Assembly: GCF_024172185.1 (NCBI RefSeq)
Contig: NZ_JAMZEC010000001.1
Coordinates: 8,283,001-8,347,000, forward strand
Source of the DNA: Nonomuraea roseoviolacea subsp. carminata
Lineage (GTDB): Bacteria; Actinomycetota; Actinomycetes; Streptosporangiales; Streptosporangiaceae
DNA: 64,000 nt
Direction: 5' to 3'
Position numbers and translations under genes: made by a program. The notes under the pieces are model-generated. The model did no database searches and was not told the origin of the DNA. It saw only the letters and a list, made by a program, of their open reading frames with translations. This document shows, one piece after another, positions 24,183-32,192 of the stretch (the first letter of the stretch is position 1; every line of letters starts with the position of its first letter).

Positions 24183-25130
24183 GTGTCATATCCGGCGACC
24201 CGGATGCTGGCGATGCTCGAACTGCTCCAGGCGCACCACGGGCTGGGCGGCCGCGACCTGGCGCAGCGGCTCGGCGTGGACGAGCGGACCGTCCGGCGTT
24301 ACGCCGCCCGGCTCGCCGAACTGGGCATCCCGGTCGCCGCCGAGCGCGGCCGCTACGGCGGCTACCGGCTGATGCCCGGCTACAAGCTGCCGCCGCTGAT
24401 GCTCACCGACGACGAGGCCACCGCCGTGGTCCTCGGCCTGCTCGCCGGACGCCGCCTGGGCCTGGCCGCCGCGGCCACCGAGGCCGCCCTGGCCAAGATC
24501 CGGCGGGTGCTGCCGGCCACGCTGCGCGAACAGGCCGGCGCACTGGAGGAGACCCTGGACTTCACCCTCGCCGGACGCGCGGCGCAGACCCCCGCGAGCC
24601 GGGCCGTGCTCACCCTGGCCGCCGCGATCCGCGACCGCCGCCGGGTCACCGTGCGCTACCGCTCCTGGAACGGCGCACAGACCGAACGCGAGCTGGACGG
24701 CCACGGCCTGGTCTTCCACTCCGGCCGCTGGTACGTGACCGGACACGACCACCGGTCCGGCGAGCTGCGCACCTTCCGCCTCGACCGGATCGCCTCCGTC
24801 GTCCCGGGGACGGCCTCGTACGAGATCCCCGAGGAGTCCGACCCGGTGCGGCAGGTCACCGCGTCGCTGGCCCAGGTGCCGTACGCGCACCCGGTCGAGG
24901 TCCTCCTGCACGTTCCGCTCGCCGAGGCGGCCCGCCGCATCCCGCCGTCGGTGGCCGCGCTCACCGAGACGCCGGACGGAGTCCTCCTGCGGATGCGCGC
25001 CGAGTCCCTGGACGGCATGGCCACGATGCTCGCCGGGCTCGGCTTCCCCTTCACGATCGTGTCGCCGCGGGACCTGCGCGCCGCCGTCCGGCGGCTGGCC
25101 GAGGGGCTGCTGGCGGGTACGCCGGAGTGA
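24183..25130 (+). CDS. WYL-domain helix-turn-helix transcriptional regulator
   Basis: A 315-residue regulator beginning at GTG. The N-terminal winged helix (about 1-65) is DeoR/HTH_11-like: 'LGGRDLAQRLGVDERTVRRYAARLAELGIPV', followed by the 'ERGRYGGYRLMPGYKLPPLMLT' wing typical of the YafY group. The WYL domain (about 150-225) has 'VTVRYRSWNG...GHGLVFHSGRWYVTGHDH', where the Trp-Tyr-Leu-like motif reads WYVTG. A WCX extension completes it. WYL domains sense nucleic acids or small ligands. It faces the alpha/beta hydrolase. Its stop is only six bases before the next operon's -35 element. Confidence 0.9.
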   Translation: MSYPATRMLAMLELLQAHHGLGGRDLAQRLGVDERTVRRYAARLAELGIPVAAERGRYGGYRLMPGYKLPPLMLTDDEATAVVLGLLAGRRLGLAAAATEAALAKIRRVLPATLREQAGALEETLDFTLAGRAAQTPASRAVLTLAAAIRDRRRVTVRYRSWNGAQTERELDGHGLVFHSGRWYVTGHDHRSGELRTFRLDRIASVVPGTASYEIPEESDPVRQVTASLAQVPYAHPVEVLLHVPLAEAARRIPPSVAALTETPDGVLLRMRAESLDGMATMLAGLGFPFTIVSPRDLRAAVRRLAEGLLAGTPE

Positions 25131-25136
25131 CGATCC

Positions 25137-25166
25137 TTGACATGCCAGGTGATGGGCCCTTAACGT
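25137..25166 (+). promoter_or_regulatory. Predicted promoter of the polyol-phosphate operon
   Basis: A perfect -35 hexamer TTGACA (25137-25142) is followed after 18 bases by TAACGT (25161-25166), a moderate -10. The -10 lies inside a small palindrome, TTAACG-TCC-CGTTAA (25160-25174), which could be an operator. Transcription would begin near 25173, giving a leader of about 105 bases before the MFS start codon. Confidence 0.5.
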
Positions 25167-25179
25167 CCCGTTAACCGAC

Positions 25180-25224
25180 AGGCACAGACGAAGACATCCC
25201 TGTCAGTGGTCTTCGTCTGTGCCT
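25180..25224 (+). promoter_or_regulatory. Leader hairpin, candidate GlpP-controlled attenuator
   Basis: Perfect 16-base arms (25180-25195 and 25209-25224; right arm reads GTCTTCGTCTGTGCCT) surround a 13-base loop. The hairpin begins a few bases after the predicted transcription start and ends 55 bases before the MFS start codon. The operon itself encodes a GlpP-type antiterminator, and in Bacillus subtilis GlpP plus glycerol-3-phosphate prevents termination at an inverted repeat in the glpD leader. No T-run follows, so it could instead be a late terminator of the WYL gene. Confidence 0.55.
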
Positions 25225-25279
25225 TCAGTCGTTCCCGGACCGCTGGCAGAGGGATCAACCCCTGCGAAAGGCGGCGGGC

Positions 25280-26716
25280 ATGAACGACGGCCCTGCGAGC
25301 ACGAGAACGGCGGTCATCCGCGGCGCGGGAGACGCGGCCGACCTCATCGACACCCTGAAGCGCCTGAACGGCCGCACCAACTGGATCTGGTTCCTCGCCC
25401 TGGCGGGCCTGTTCCTGGACGCCTACTCCAACGCCGCGCTCGGCGCCGGCCTGTCCCCGATGGTCAAGGAACTGGGGTTGTCGCCCACGCAGGTGGGCGT
25501 GCTCACGGCGATGGCCCCGGCGATCGCGATCGTCTCCAATCCCTTCGGCGGGTGGCTCGCCGCGCGGATCGGCCGGGTCAAGCCGCTGCTGCTGACCAAG
25601 GTCGTGTTCGCCGCCGGCGCGCTGATCACCGCCGCGGGCTCGGACTTCCAGACCGTCTTCGCGGGGCGCGCCCTGGTGGGCGTCGCCTACGGCATCGACT
25701 TCGCGGTGGCGATGGCCCTGCTCGCCGAGTACACCCCGGCCTCGCTCAAGGGCCGGCTCAACTTCTGGCAGGGCGTCTGGTACACCGCGACGACCACGAA
25801 CCTGCTGCTCACGTTGCTCTTCTACAAGTCCGGTGTCGGCGCCGGCATCTGGCGCTGGTCCGTCGGCTCCGCCGCGGCCTTCGCCGTCGTGCTGCTCGCG
25901 CTGCAGCTCGCCTTCCTCGTGGAGAGCCCCACCTGGCTGGCGTCCAAGGGCAGGCTGCGCGAGGCGGCGGCGAACCTGCGCCGGATGTACGGGCTGGCCG
26001 CCCAGGAGGGGCCGCCGCTGACGGCGGCGGCCGGCGAGTCCCCCCGCCAGGTCGGGCTCGGGGACGCCGCCGTGCTCTTCCGCCGCCCCTACCTGCCGCG
26101 CACCGTGCTGTCGACCGCGATCTCGCTCACCCAGGCGATGCAGTACTTCGCCGTGGGCTGGTACCTGCCGGTGATCAGCCTTGAGCTGTTCGGCAAGGAG
26201 TTCGAGAAGGCCACGCTGGGGTCGATGGCGTTCAACGCCGTCGGCATCGTGGGCGGCTGCCTGTCGGCCTACGCCGGCCGGCGGCTCGGCCTGCGGGTCA
26301 GCTCGATGGCCGGGTACGCCGTCGTGTTCGTCGCGCTGCTCGTCATGGGCGCCACGTTCAAGGAGCTGCCCGTCGGCCTGGCCGCGCTGCTTCCGGTGCT
26401 GTTCATCTTCTTCCACTCCGCGGGCCCCGGGCCGAACGGCAAGTCGATCGCCGCGCTGTCGTACCGCAGCGACATCCGCACGCTGGGCACCGGCGTGACC
26501 GGCATGCTCGGCAGCCTCGGGTCGGTGGCCGGACTGTACCTGTTCCCGCAGCTCCAGGCGGGCCTCGGGGTCGGCGCCAGCCTGATGGTCCTGTCGGTGG
26601 TGCCGCTGGCCGGCCTGCTGACGTGCCTGGCCATCAGGTGGGATCCCACCCGGGTCGCGGTCAACCTGGAAGAAGAGGCCGTCGGCCTCCCGTCACGCCA
26701 GCCGGTGTCGGCCTGA
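25280..26716 (+). CDS. MFS transporter, sugar/polyol porter-like
   Basis: A 478-residue protein with twelve predicted membrane helices. The first inter-helix motif is 'GGWLAARIGRVKPLL' and the central 'LAEYTPASLKGRLN' and 'VESPTWLASKGRLREAAANLRR' are sugar-porter signatures (the PESPRWL element reads VESPTWL). It is first in an operon with an FGGY kinase, a GlpD-type dehydrogenase and a GlpP-type regulator, so it likely imports the polyol that the kinase phosphorylates. The long hydrophilic N-terminus (about 35 residues) is ordinary. The FGGY kinase begins 34 bases later. Confidence 0.87.
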   Translation: MNDGPASTRTAVIRGAGDAADLIDTLKRLNGRTNWIWFLALAGLFLDAYSNAALGAGLSPMVKELGLSPTQVGVLTAMAPAIAIVSNPFGGWLAARIGRVKPLLLTKVVFAAGALITAAGSDFQTVFAGRALVGVAYGIDFAVAMALLAEYTPASLKGRLNFWQGVWYTATTTNLLLTLLFYKSGVGAGIWRWSVGSAAAFAVVLLALQLAFLVESPTWLASKGRLREAAANLRRMYGLAAQEGPPLTAAAGESPRQVGLGDAAVLFRRPYLPRTVLSTAISLTQAMQYFAVGWYLPVISLELFGKEFEKATLGSMAFNAVGIVGGCLSAYAGRRLGLRVSSMAGYAVVFVALLVMGATFKELPVGLAALLPVLFIFFHSAGPGPNGKSIAALSYRSDIRTLGTGVTGMLGSLGSVAGLYLFPQLQAGLGVGASLMVLSVVPLAGLLTCLAIRWDPTRVAVNLEEEAVGLPSRQPVSA

Positions 26717-26750
26717 GCGGTCGTCCGGCATCAGGAGAGGACCTTCGCGG

Positions 26751-28316
26751 ATGACCAGGGAACGCCGTCGCGGCGTGCTCAGCATCGATGAGGGAACCAC
26801 GGGCACCCGTGCCGCCGTCGTCCTGGACGACGGCGGGGCGGCGCCCGCCGCGTACCTGCCCATCTCGGTCGCCTCGCCCGACCACCTGCGCGTCGAGCAG
26901 GACGCGACGGAGATCTGGGTGAACACCGTCCGGGTCTGCCGAGAGGCGCTGGACTGGGCGGCCGCGCACCGGGTGGAGATCGCGGGGGTGTCGATCTCCA
27001 CCCAGCGGGCGACGGTGCTGCTGTGGGACACGGTCACGGGAGCACCGCTCAGCAGGGCCGTCGTCTGGCAGGACCGCCGGTACGCCCGGCGGCTGCCGGA
27101 GTGGGAGGAGGAGTGGGACCGGCGCCTGATCGAGCACACCGGCCGGCCGGTCGGGTCCCGGGCGCCGCTGCTGTGGGCCGCCGAGGAGATCGCCGGGAAC
27201 CCGGCCGCGCGCCGGGCCCACGACGAGGGCCGGCTGGCGTTCGGCTCGATCGACTCGTGGCTGGTGTGGAAGCTCACCGGCGGAGCGCGGCACGTCGTCT
27301 CCGCCACCAACGCCGTGGCCCTCGGCGCGTACGACCTGCGGACCGGGGACTGGCACGAACCGTGGGTGGACTTCCTCGGCTGCCCGCGCGACGTCCTGCC
27401 CCGGATCGTCGACGAGGACGGCGACCTCGGCGCCGCCGACCCCGCGGTGCTCGGCGCGGAGCTGCCCGTCCTGTCGGTCATGGGCGACCAGCACGCCGCG
27501 ATGATCGCGCTCGGCGCCCACCGGCCGGGCCAGGCCACGTGCGTGCACGGGACGGGAACGTTCCTGGACGCGGTGGCGGGCGACCGGCCGCCCGCGCCGC
27601 GGCGTCCGGTGCCCGGCGTGCTGACCCTGGTCGGCTGGCGCTCGGGCGGGGTGCCGGTGTTCAGCCTGGAGGGGTACGCCGCGACGACCGGCTCCGCGGT
27701 GCGCTGGCTGTGCGAGGAGATAGGGCTGTTCGAGTCGCCGCGCCGGCTGGCCGAGCTCGCCCGCGAGCACCCCGGAGCGGCCCGCGTGCGGTTCGTGCCC
27801 GCCCTGGCCGGGCTGCGCACCCCCGTCTGGTCGCCGGAGGCCACCGGCGTGCTCACCGGGCTCAGCCTGTCCACGACCCGCGCGGAACTGGCCCGCGGCG
27901 TCCTCGACGGCTTCGCGCACTCGGTGTGCGACCTGATCGAGGGTTTGGAGGCGGTCATGGGCGGGCCGATCGGCGAGCTGATCTGCGGCGGCGGGCTGGC
28001 CACCAGCGACGTCCTGATGGCCGCGCAGGCGGACCTGGCCGGCCGGCCCGTACGGCGGGCCCTCGGCCACGAGACGGCCAGCCTGCGGGGCGCCGCCTAC
28101 CTCGGCGGCGTGCGGGCCGGTCTGTGGCCGAGCGTCGCGGCGGCCGTGGCCGCCCAGCCCCCGGGACCCGTCTTCGAACCCGCCTCGTCCGACGGCGAGC
28201 GGCGCGAGGCCCGCGCCGCGTGGCGCGACCTGCTGTCCCGCCACGTCGCCGCCGGCACAGAACCACGCCCAGAAGCACGCACAGAACCCCATCGACAGGA
28301 GGAATCACCGTCGTGA
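26751..28316 (+). CDS. FGGY family carbohydrate/polyol kinase (glycerol-kinase-related)
   Basis: A 521-residue kinase with the two actin-like domains of the FGGY family. The first phosphate loop 'SIDEGTTGTRAAV' (residues 11-23) and 'VEQDATEIW' are glycerol-kinase-like, as is 'GDQHAAMIALGAH' holding the catalytic Asp. Substrate residues differ: E. coli GlpK uses Arg83-Glu84 (QRET) and Tyr135, while here QRAT at 85-88 has Ala87 for the Glu, and the Tyr region reads 'PVGSRAPLLW'. The substrate may therefore not be glycerol. The C-terminal 'GGGLATSDVLMAAQADLAGRPVRR' is the FGGY signature. AGGAGAGG precedes the ATG. The gene ends in a GTGA overlap with the dehydrogenase. Confidence 0.88.
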   Translation: MTRERRRGVLSIDEGTTGTRAAVVLDDGGAAPAAYLPISVASPDHLRVEQDATEIWVNTVRVCREALDWAAAHRVEIAGVSISTQRATVLLWDTVTGAPLSRAVVWQDRRYARRLPEWEEEWDRRLIEHTGRPVGSRAPLLWAAEEIAGNPAARRAHDEGRLAFGSIDSWLVWKLTGGARHVVSATNAVALGAYDLRTGDWHEPWVDFLGCPRDVLPRIVDEDGDLGAADPAVLGAELPVLSVMGDQHAAMIALGAHRPGQATCVHGTGTFLDAVAGDRPPAPRRPVPGVLTLVGWRSGGVPVFSLEGYAATTGSAVRWLCEEIGLFESPRRLAELAREHPGAARVRFVPALAGLRTPVWSPEATGVLTGLSLSTTRAELARGVLDGFAHSVCDLIEGLEAVMGGPIGELICGGGLATSDVLMAAQADLAGRPVRRALGHETASLRGAAYLGGVRAGLWPSVAAAVAAQPPGPVFEPASSDGERREARAAWRDLLSRHVAAGTEPRPEARTEPHRQEESPS

Positions 28317-29986
28317 TCCGGCTTCCCGAACGCAAGACGAGGTCAGAGACGAGGAACGCCATCCGGCGGACGCCGCTGACCCTCGACCGCCAGGAGCAGA
28401 TCGAACGGCTGGCCTCCCGCCCGGTGGACGTCCTCGTCGTCGGAGGCGGCGTGACCGGCTGCTACACCGCGCTGGACGCCGTCACCCGCGGCCTGAGCGT
28501 GGCGCTGGTGGAACGCGACGACTTCGCCTCCGGCACCTCCTCCAAGTCGTCGAAGATGGTCCACGGCGGGCTGCGCTACATCGAGCAGGGCAACCTGCCG
28601 CTGGTGCGGCGCTCGCTGCTGGAGCGGCAGCGCTTCCGCCGCAACGCGCCGCACCTGGTGCAGCGGCTGCCGTTCGTCTTCCCGGTGCTCGCCCAGGACG
28701 GCGTCTTCGACGCGCGCGTCGCCAAGGCGTTCGAGGGCCTGCTGTGGACCTACGACCTGGCCGGAGGATGGCGCATCGGCCGGCTGCACCAGCGGCTCAC
28801 CGTGCCCGAGGTGCTGGCCCGCGCCCCCCGGCTGCGCGCCGACCGGCTCAGGGGCGGCCTGCTCTACTACGACAGCCGCACCGACGACGCGCGTCTCACG
28901 CTGACCATCGCCCGGACCGCCGCGCACTTCGGGGCGACCGTCCTCAACGGCGCGACCTGCCGCGGCCTGCTCCACGAGGGCGGCCGGGTGCGCGGCGCGC
29001 GCGTCGAGGTCGACGGCCGGGACGTCGAGGTGCGCGCGGGCGTCGTGATCAACGCCACCGGCGTCTGGTCGGACACGCTCGACGCCCTGTCGGACCCCGG
29101 CCACCGGCCGCGGATCCGGCCCGCGAAGGGCGTGCACATCGTGGTGCCGTGGACCCGGCTGCCCGTCGACGGCACCGTCACCGTGCCGATCCCGGGCCGG
29201 GCCCGCCGGGCGACCTGCACGCGCTGGGGGGACGTGGTCGTGGTCGGGACGACCGACACCGACTACGACGGCCCCCTCGACGAGGTGCTGTGCACCCGCG
29301 AGGAGATGGACTACCTCCTCGACGGGGCCAACACCGCCTTCGACGCGGGCCTCACCCCCGAGGACGTGGTCGGCTCGATGGCCGGGCTCCGCCCCCTGGT
29401 GGGAAGCAAGGAGGGCGCCACCCTCGACATGAGCCGCGACCACCGCGTCTCGACGGACGCGCGCGGGCTGGTCACCGTCACCGGAGGCAAGCTCACCACG
29501 AGCCGGCACATGGGCGAGCTCGTGGTGGACGAGGCGCTGAAGGTGCTGGGCCGGCGGGCCCGCTGCCGCACCGTGAGCCTGCCCCTGCTGGGAGGCGCCG
29601 GGTACGACGCCGAGGCGAGCTCGGCGACCGGCGGGCTGGGCGCCCACCTGGGCGAGCGGTACGGCACCGAGGCGAGGTTCGTGGCCGCGCTCCTCGACGA
29701 GGACCCCGCGCTCGCCGAGCCGATCGTCGAGGGCGGCCGTCACCTGCGGGCCGAGGTGGTCTACGCGGCCCGGTGCGAGCTGGCGCGCACCGTGGACGAC
29801 GTGCTGTCCCGCCGCACCCGGATGCGGGTGTTCGCCAGGGACCTGTCGGTGAAGGCGGCCCCGGAGGTCGGCCGGCTGCTGCGGCGGGAGCTGGGCCTGG
29901 CCGAGGAGGAGGCAGCCCGGCAGGTCGACGACTACATCGCCGCCGTCGAGCGCGAGAAGACCGTACTGATGGAGGGACTTTCATGA
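28313..29986 (+). CDS. FAD-dependent glycerol-3-phosphate dehydrogenase family protein (GlpD type)
   Basis: A 557-residue flavoprotein that should oxidise glycerol-3-phosphate, or a related polyol phosphate, to the keto form and pass electrons to the quinone pool at the membrane. The dinucleotide fold GGGVTG is at 44-49, and the diagnostic GlpD stretch 'ASGTSSKSSKMVHGGLRYIEQGN' (about 75-97) and 'ITGGKLTT'-like 'VTGGKLTTSRHMGE' are present. A C-terminal helical cap (about 430-557) is complete. The GTG start overlaps the kinase stop and has AGGAGG (28297-28302) ten bases ahead. GlpD needs the kinase product as substrate, consistent with the operon order. Confidence 0.9.
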   Translation: MIRLPERKTRSETRNAIRRTPLTLDRQEQIERLASRPVDVLVVGGGVTGCYTALDAVTRGLSVALVERDDFASGTSSKSSKMVHGGLRYIEQGNLPLVRRSLLERQRFRRNAPHLVQRLPFVFPVLAQDGVFDARVAKAFEGLLWTYDLAGGWRIGRLHQRLTVPEVLARAPRLRADRLRGGLLYYDSRTDDARLTLTIARTAAHFGATVLNGATCRGLLHEGGRVRGARVEVDGRDVEVRAGVVINATGVWSDTLDALSDPGHRPRIRPAKGVHIVVPWTRLPVDGTVTVPIPGRARRATCTRWGDVVVVGTTDTDYDGPLDEVLCTREEMDYLLDGANTAFDAGLTPEDVVGSMAGLRPLVGSKEGATLDMSRDHRVSTDARGLVTVTGGKLTTSRHMGELVVDEALKVLGRRARCRTVSLPLLGGAGYDAEASSATGGLGAHLGERYGTEARFVAALLDEDPALAEPIVEGGRHLRAEVVYAARCELARTVDDVLSRRTRMRVFARDLSVKAAPEVGRLLRRELGLAEEEAARQVDDYIAAVEREKTVLMEGLS

Positions 29987-31539
29987 TCAGCAGGCAGACC
30001 GTCACGCACCCGTTCAACCGGGGCGACTACGTCGTGGGCGCGCCCACCCCGCCGCGCTGGGCCGCCGACTGCCCGCCCGGGGACGGCAAGGCCAGTCTGC
30101 AGCGCCTCGCGGTCGAGGTTCCCGCCGCGGTCGTCGCCGAGCTGCGGGCGATCGCCGCGGCCGTGCACACCGACCGGGACGAGGTGGTCCGGCGCACCCG
30201 GGACTGGTGGGCGGGCACGTCCATCGGCGAGACGGACGGCGACCCGGCGACGCCGGACGCCGTGGTCGTCGAGGCGGCCGACGAGGAGCAGGTGGCGGCC
30301 GTGGTGCGCCTGTGCCGGGACCACGGCATCCCGCTGACCGTCTCGGCCGGCCGCAGCAACGTGCTGGGCGCCGCGCTGCCGGTGTTCGGCGGGGTCGTGC
30401 TGGACGTCTGCCGGCTCAACCGGATCATCTCCTTCGACGCGGAGTCGATGATCGTCGAGGTGCAGGCGGGCATGTTCGGCGACCTGTTCGAGAAGGAGCT
30501 GCAGGAGACGCACGGCACGACCACCGGACACTGGCCCTCGGCCTTCGCCATCTCCACGGTCGGCGGCTGGGCGGCCTGCCGCGGGGCGGGCCAGTTGTCC
30601 ACCCGGTACGGCAAGATCGAGGACATGGTCGTCGGCCTCGACGTGGTCCTGCCGGACGGGACCACGGCGCGTTACGGCACCTACCCCCGCGCCGCCGTCG
30701 GCCCGGACCTGCGCCAGCTGTTCATCGGCTCGGAGGGCACCCTCGGCGTGATCACCCGGCTGCGCCTGCGCACCCACCGCCTTCCCTCGTACGCGGCGGG
30801 CCTCGCCTACGGGTTCGACACGTTCGCCGCCGGCCTGGACGCCTGCCGGGAGATCCTGCAGCGCGGCGCGACCCCCGCCGTGCTGCGCCTGTACGACGCG
30901 CACGAGAGCGGCACCCACTTCGGCGAGCCCGGCACCAACCTGCTGCTCGTCGCCGACGAGGGCGACCCGGCGCTGGTGGACGCCACCATGGCCGTCGTCG
31001 CGGACGTCTGCGGCGGCCGGGCGGCGGTGACCCTCGACGGCGACGCGGTCCTGGCCCGCTGGCTGGACGAGCGGATGGTGGTCGGCAAGTCGGGCGACGG
31101 CTTCGCCAAGGGCCCCGGCTTCGTCGCCGACACGTGCGAGATCGCCGCGCCCTGGTCGTCGCTGTCCGCGATCTACGACGAGGTGACGGCCGCCATCGAG
31201 GCCGTCCCGGGGACGCTGCGCGCCTCGGCCCACCAGTCGCACGCCTACACCGACGGGGCGTGCCTGTACTTCTCGCTGCGCGGGGACGTGGAACGCGGCC
31301 GTCGCCGGGAGTGGTACCGGGCCGCCTGGGACGCCGCCAACGAGGTGCTCATCCGGCACGGCGCCGCGATCAGCCACCACCACGGCGTCGGGCTGCTGCG
31401 CTCGCCGTACGTCGAGCGCTCGCTCGGCGCCGGCTTCGGCACGCTGGTGGCGGTCAAGCGGGCCCTGGACCCGGCCGGGATCATGAACCCCGGGAAGCTG
31501 GGCCTGCCGAGCCGCTTCGACGCCCCCACCGCCGGATGA
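29983..31539 (+). CDS. FAD-binding oxidase, alkyl-DHAP-synthase-like
   Basis: A 518-residue VAO/PCMH-fold flavoprotein. The FAD-binding half (about 90-270) has 'TVSAGRSNVLGAALPVFGGVVLD' and 'FIGSEGTLGVIT', and the C-terminal half ends 'DPAGIMNPGKLG'. Residues His465-467 in 'AISHHHGVGLLRSPY' match the essential HHH motif of alkyldihydroxyacetonephosphate synthase, the ether-lipid enzyme that swaps an acyl for an alkyl group on DHAP. The upstream dehydrogenase would make DHAP, so substrate supply fits, but bacterial homologues may simply oxidise hydroxy-acids or polyol phosphates. ATG overlaps the GlpD stop (ATGA). Function is therefore open. Confidence 0.83.
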   Translation: MISRQTVTHPFNRGDYVVGAPTPPRWAADCPPGDGKASLQRLAVEVPAAVVAELRAIAAAVHTDRDEVVRRTRDWWAGTSIGETDGDPATPDAVVVEAADEEQVAAVVRLCRDHGIPLTVSAGRSNVLGAALPVFGGVVLDVCRLNRIISFDAESMIVEVQAGMFGDLFEKELQETHGTTTGHWPSAFAISTVGGWAACRGAGQLSTRYGKIEDMVVGLDVVLPDGTTARYGTYPRAAVGPDLRQLFIGSEGTLGVITRLRLRTHRLPSYAAGLAYGFDTFAAGLDACREILQRGATPAVLRLYDAHESGTHFGEPGTNLLLVADEGDPALVDATMAVVADVCGGRAAVTLDGDAVLARWLDERMVVGKSGDGFAKGPGFVADTCEIAAPWSSLSAIYDEVTAAIEAVPGTLRASAHQSHAYTDGACLYFSLRGDVERGRRREWYRAAWDAANEVLIRHGAAISHHHGVGLLRSPYVERSLGAGFGTLVAVKRALDPAGIMNPGKLGLPSRFDAPTAG

Positions 31540-31561
31540 AATCCCGGAATAAGGTATATCG

Positions 31562-32173
31562 GTGACTTCTCGCCCCAAACGTCCCGTCGATCGACGTCTG
31601 CTGGCCGCGCTGGCCGAACACCCGGTCATGGCCTCGCTGGTCGGCGTGGCGATGGCGGAGCGGTTCACCACCACCGCGACCCCGCTCGGCATCCTCGCCT
31701 CGGTCCCGCTCGGCGACCTGACCGCGGCGGTCCGGCGGACGGTCGACGCGGGCAAGATCGTGTTCGTCAACATGGACTCGACGCCCGGCCTGGGGCACGA
31801 TCCCGGCGCCCTGACCTTCCTCAAGGGGATCGGGGCGATCGGGATCTGCTCCACCCGCGCGGCGATCATCGAACGGGCGAGCGGCCTGGGCCTGCTGTCC
31901 ATGCAGAAGGTCTTCGTGACCGACCGCTCCAACCTGCAACGCAGCATCCAGTCCATCGCCCGCTCGCAGCCGGACCTGGTGCAGCTCATGCCCGCGGTCG
32001 TCCTGCCGTACGTCGAGCGGCACGCCAGGGACCTCGGCGTGCCGTACCTGGCCGCCGGATTCGTTCAGGCGGCGTCCGACGTGGCCGCGGCGCTCCGGCA
32101 CGGCGCGGCCGGGGTCTGCACCTCGGACGAGAACCTGTGGGAACTGCGCCGCGCGTCGCTGCGCGCGTCCTGA
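31562..32173 (+). CDS. glpP: Glycerol-3-phosphate-responsive antiterminator (GlpP family)
   Basis: A 203-residue TIM-barrel protein of the GlpP family. The family pattern is clear: 'VFVNMDSTPGLGHDPGALTFLKGIGAIGICSTRAAIIERASGLGL', then 'MQKVFVTDRSNLQRSIQSI' and 'PDLVQLMPAVVLP', and a late 'AAGFVQAASDVAAALRHGAAGVCTSDENLW' phosphate-binding loop. In Bacillus GlpP binds glycerol-3-phosphate and the leader mRNA of glpD and lets transcription continue. It starts at GTG 31562 with only a weak Shine-Dalgarno. Being inside the operon whose leader carries a strong hairpin, it probably gives positive feedback. Confidence 0.88.
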   Translation: MTSRPKRPVDRRLLAALAEHPVMASLVGVAMAERFTTTATPLGILASVPLGDLTAAVRRTVDAGKIVFVNMDSTPGLGHDPGALTFLKGIGAIGICSTRAAIIERASGLGLLSMQKVFVTDRSNLQRSIQSIARSQPDLVQLMPAVVLPYVERHARDLGVPYLAAGFVQAASDVAAALRHGAAGVCTSDENLWELRRASLRAS

Positions 32174-32192
32174 GACCCCGGGAAGGACCCCC

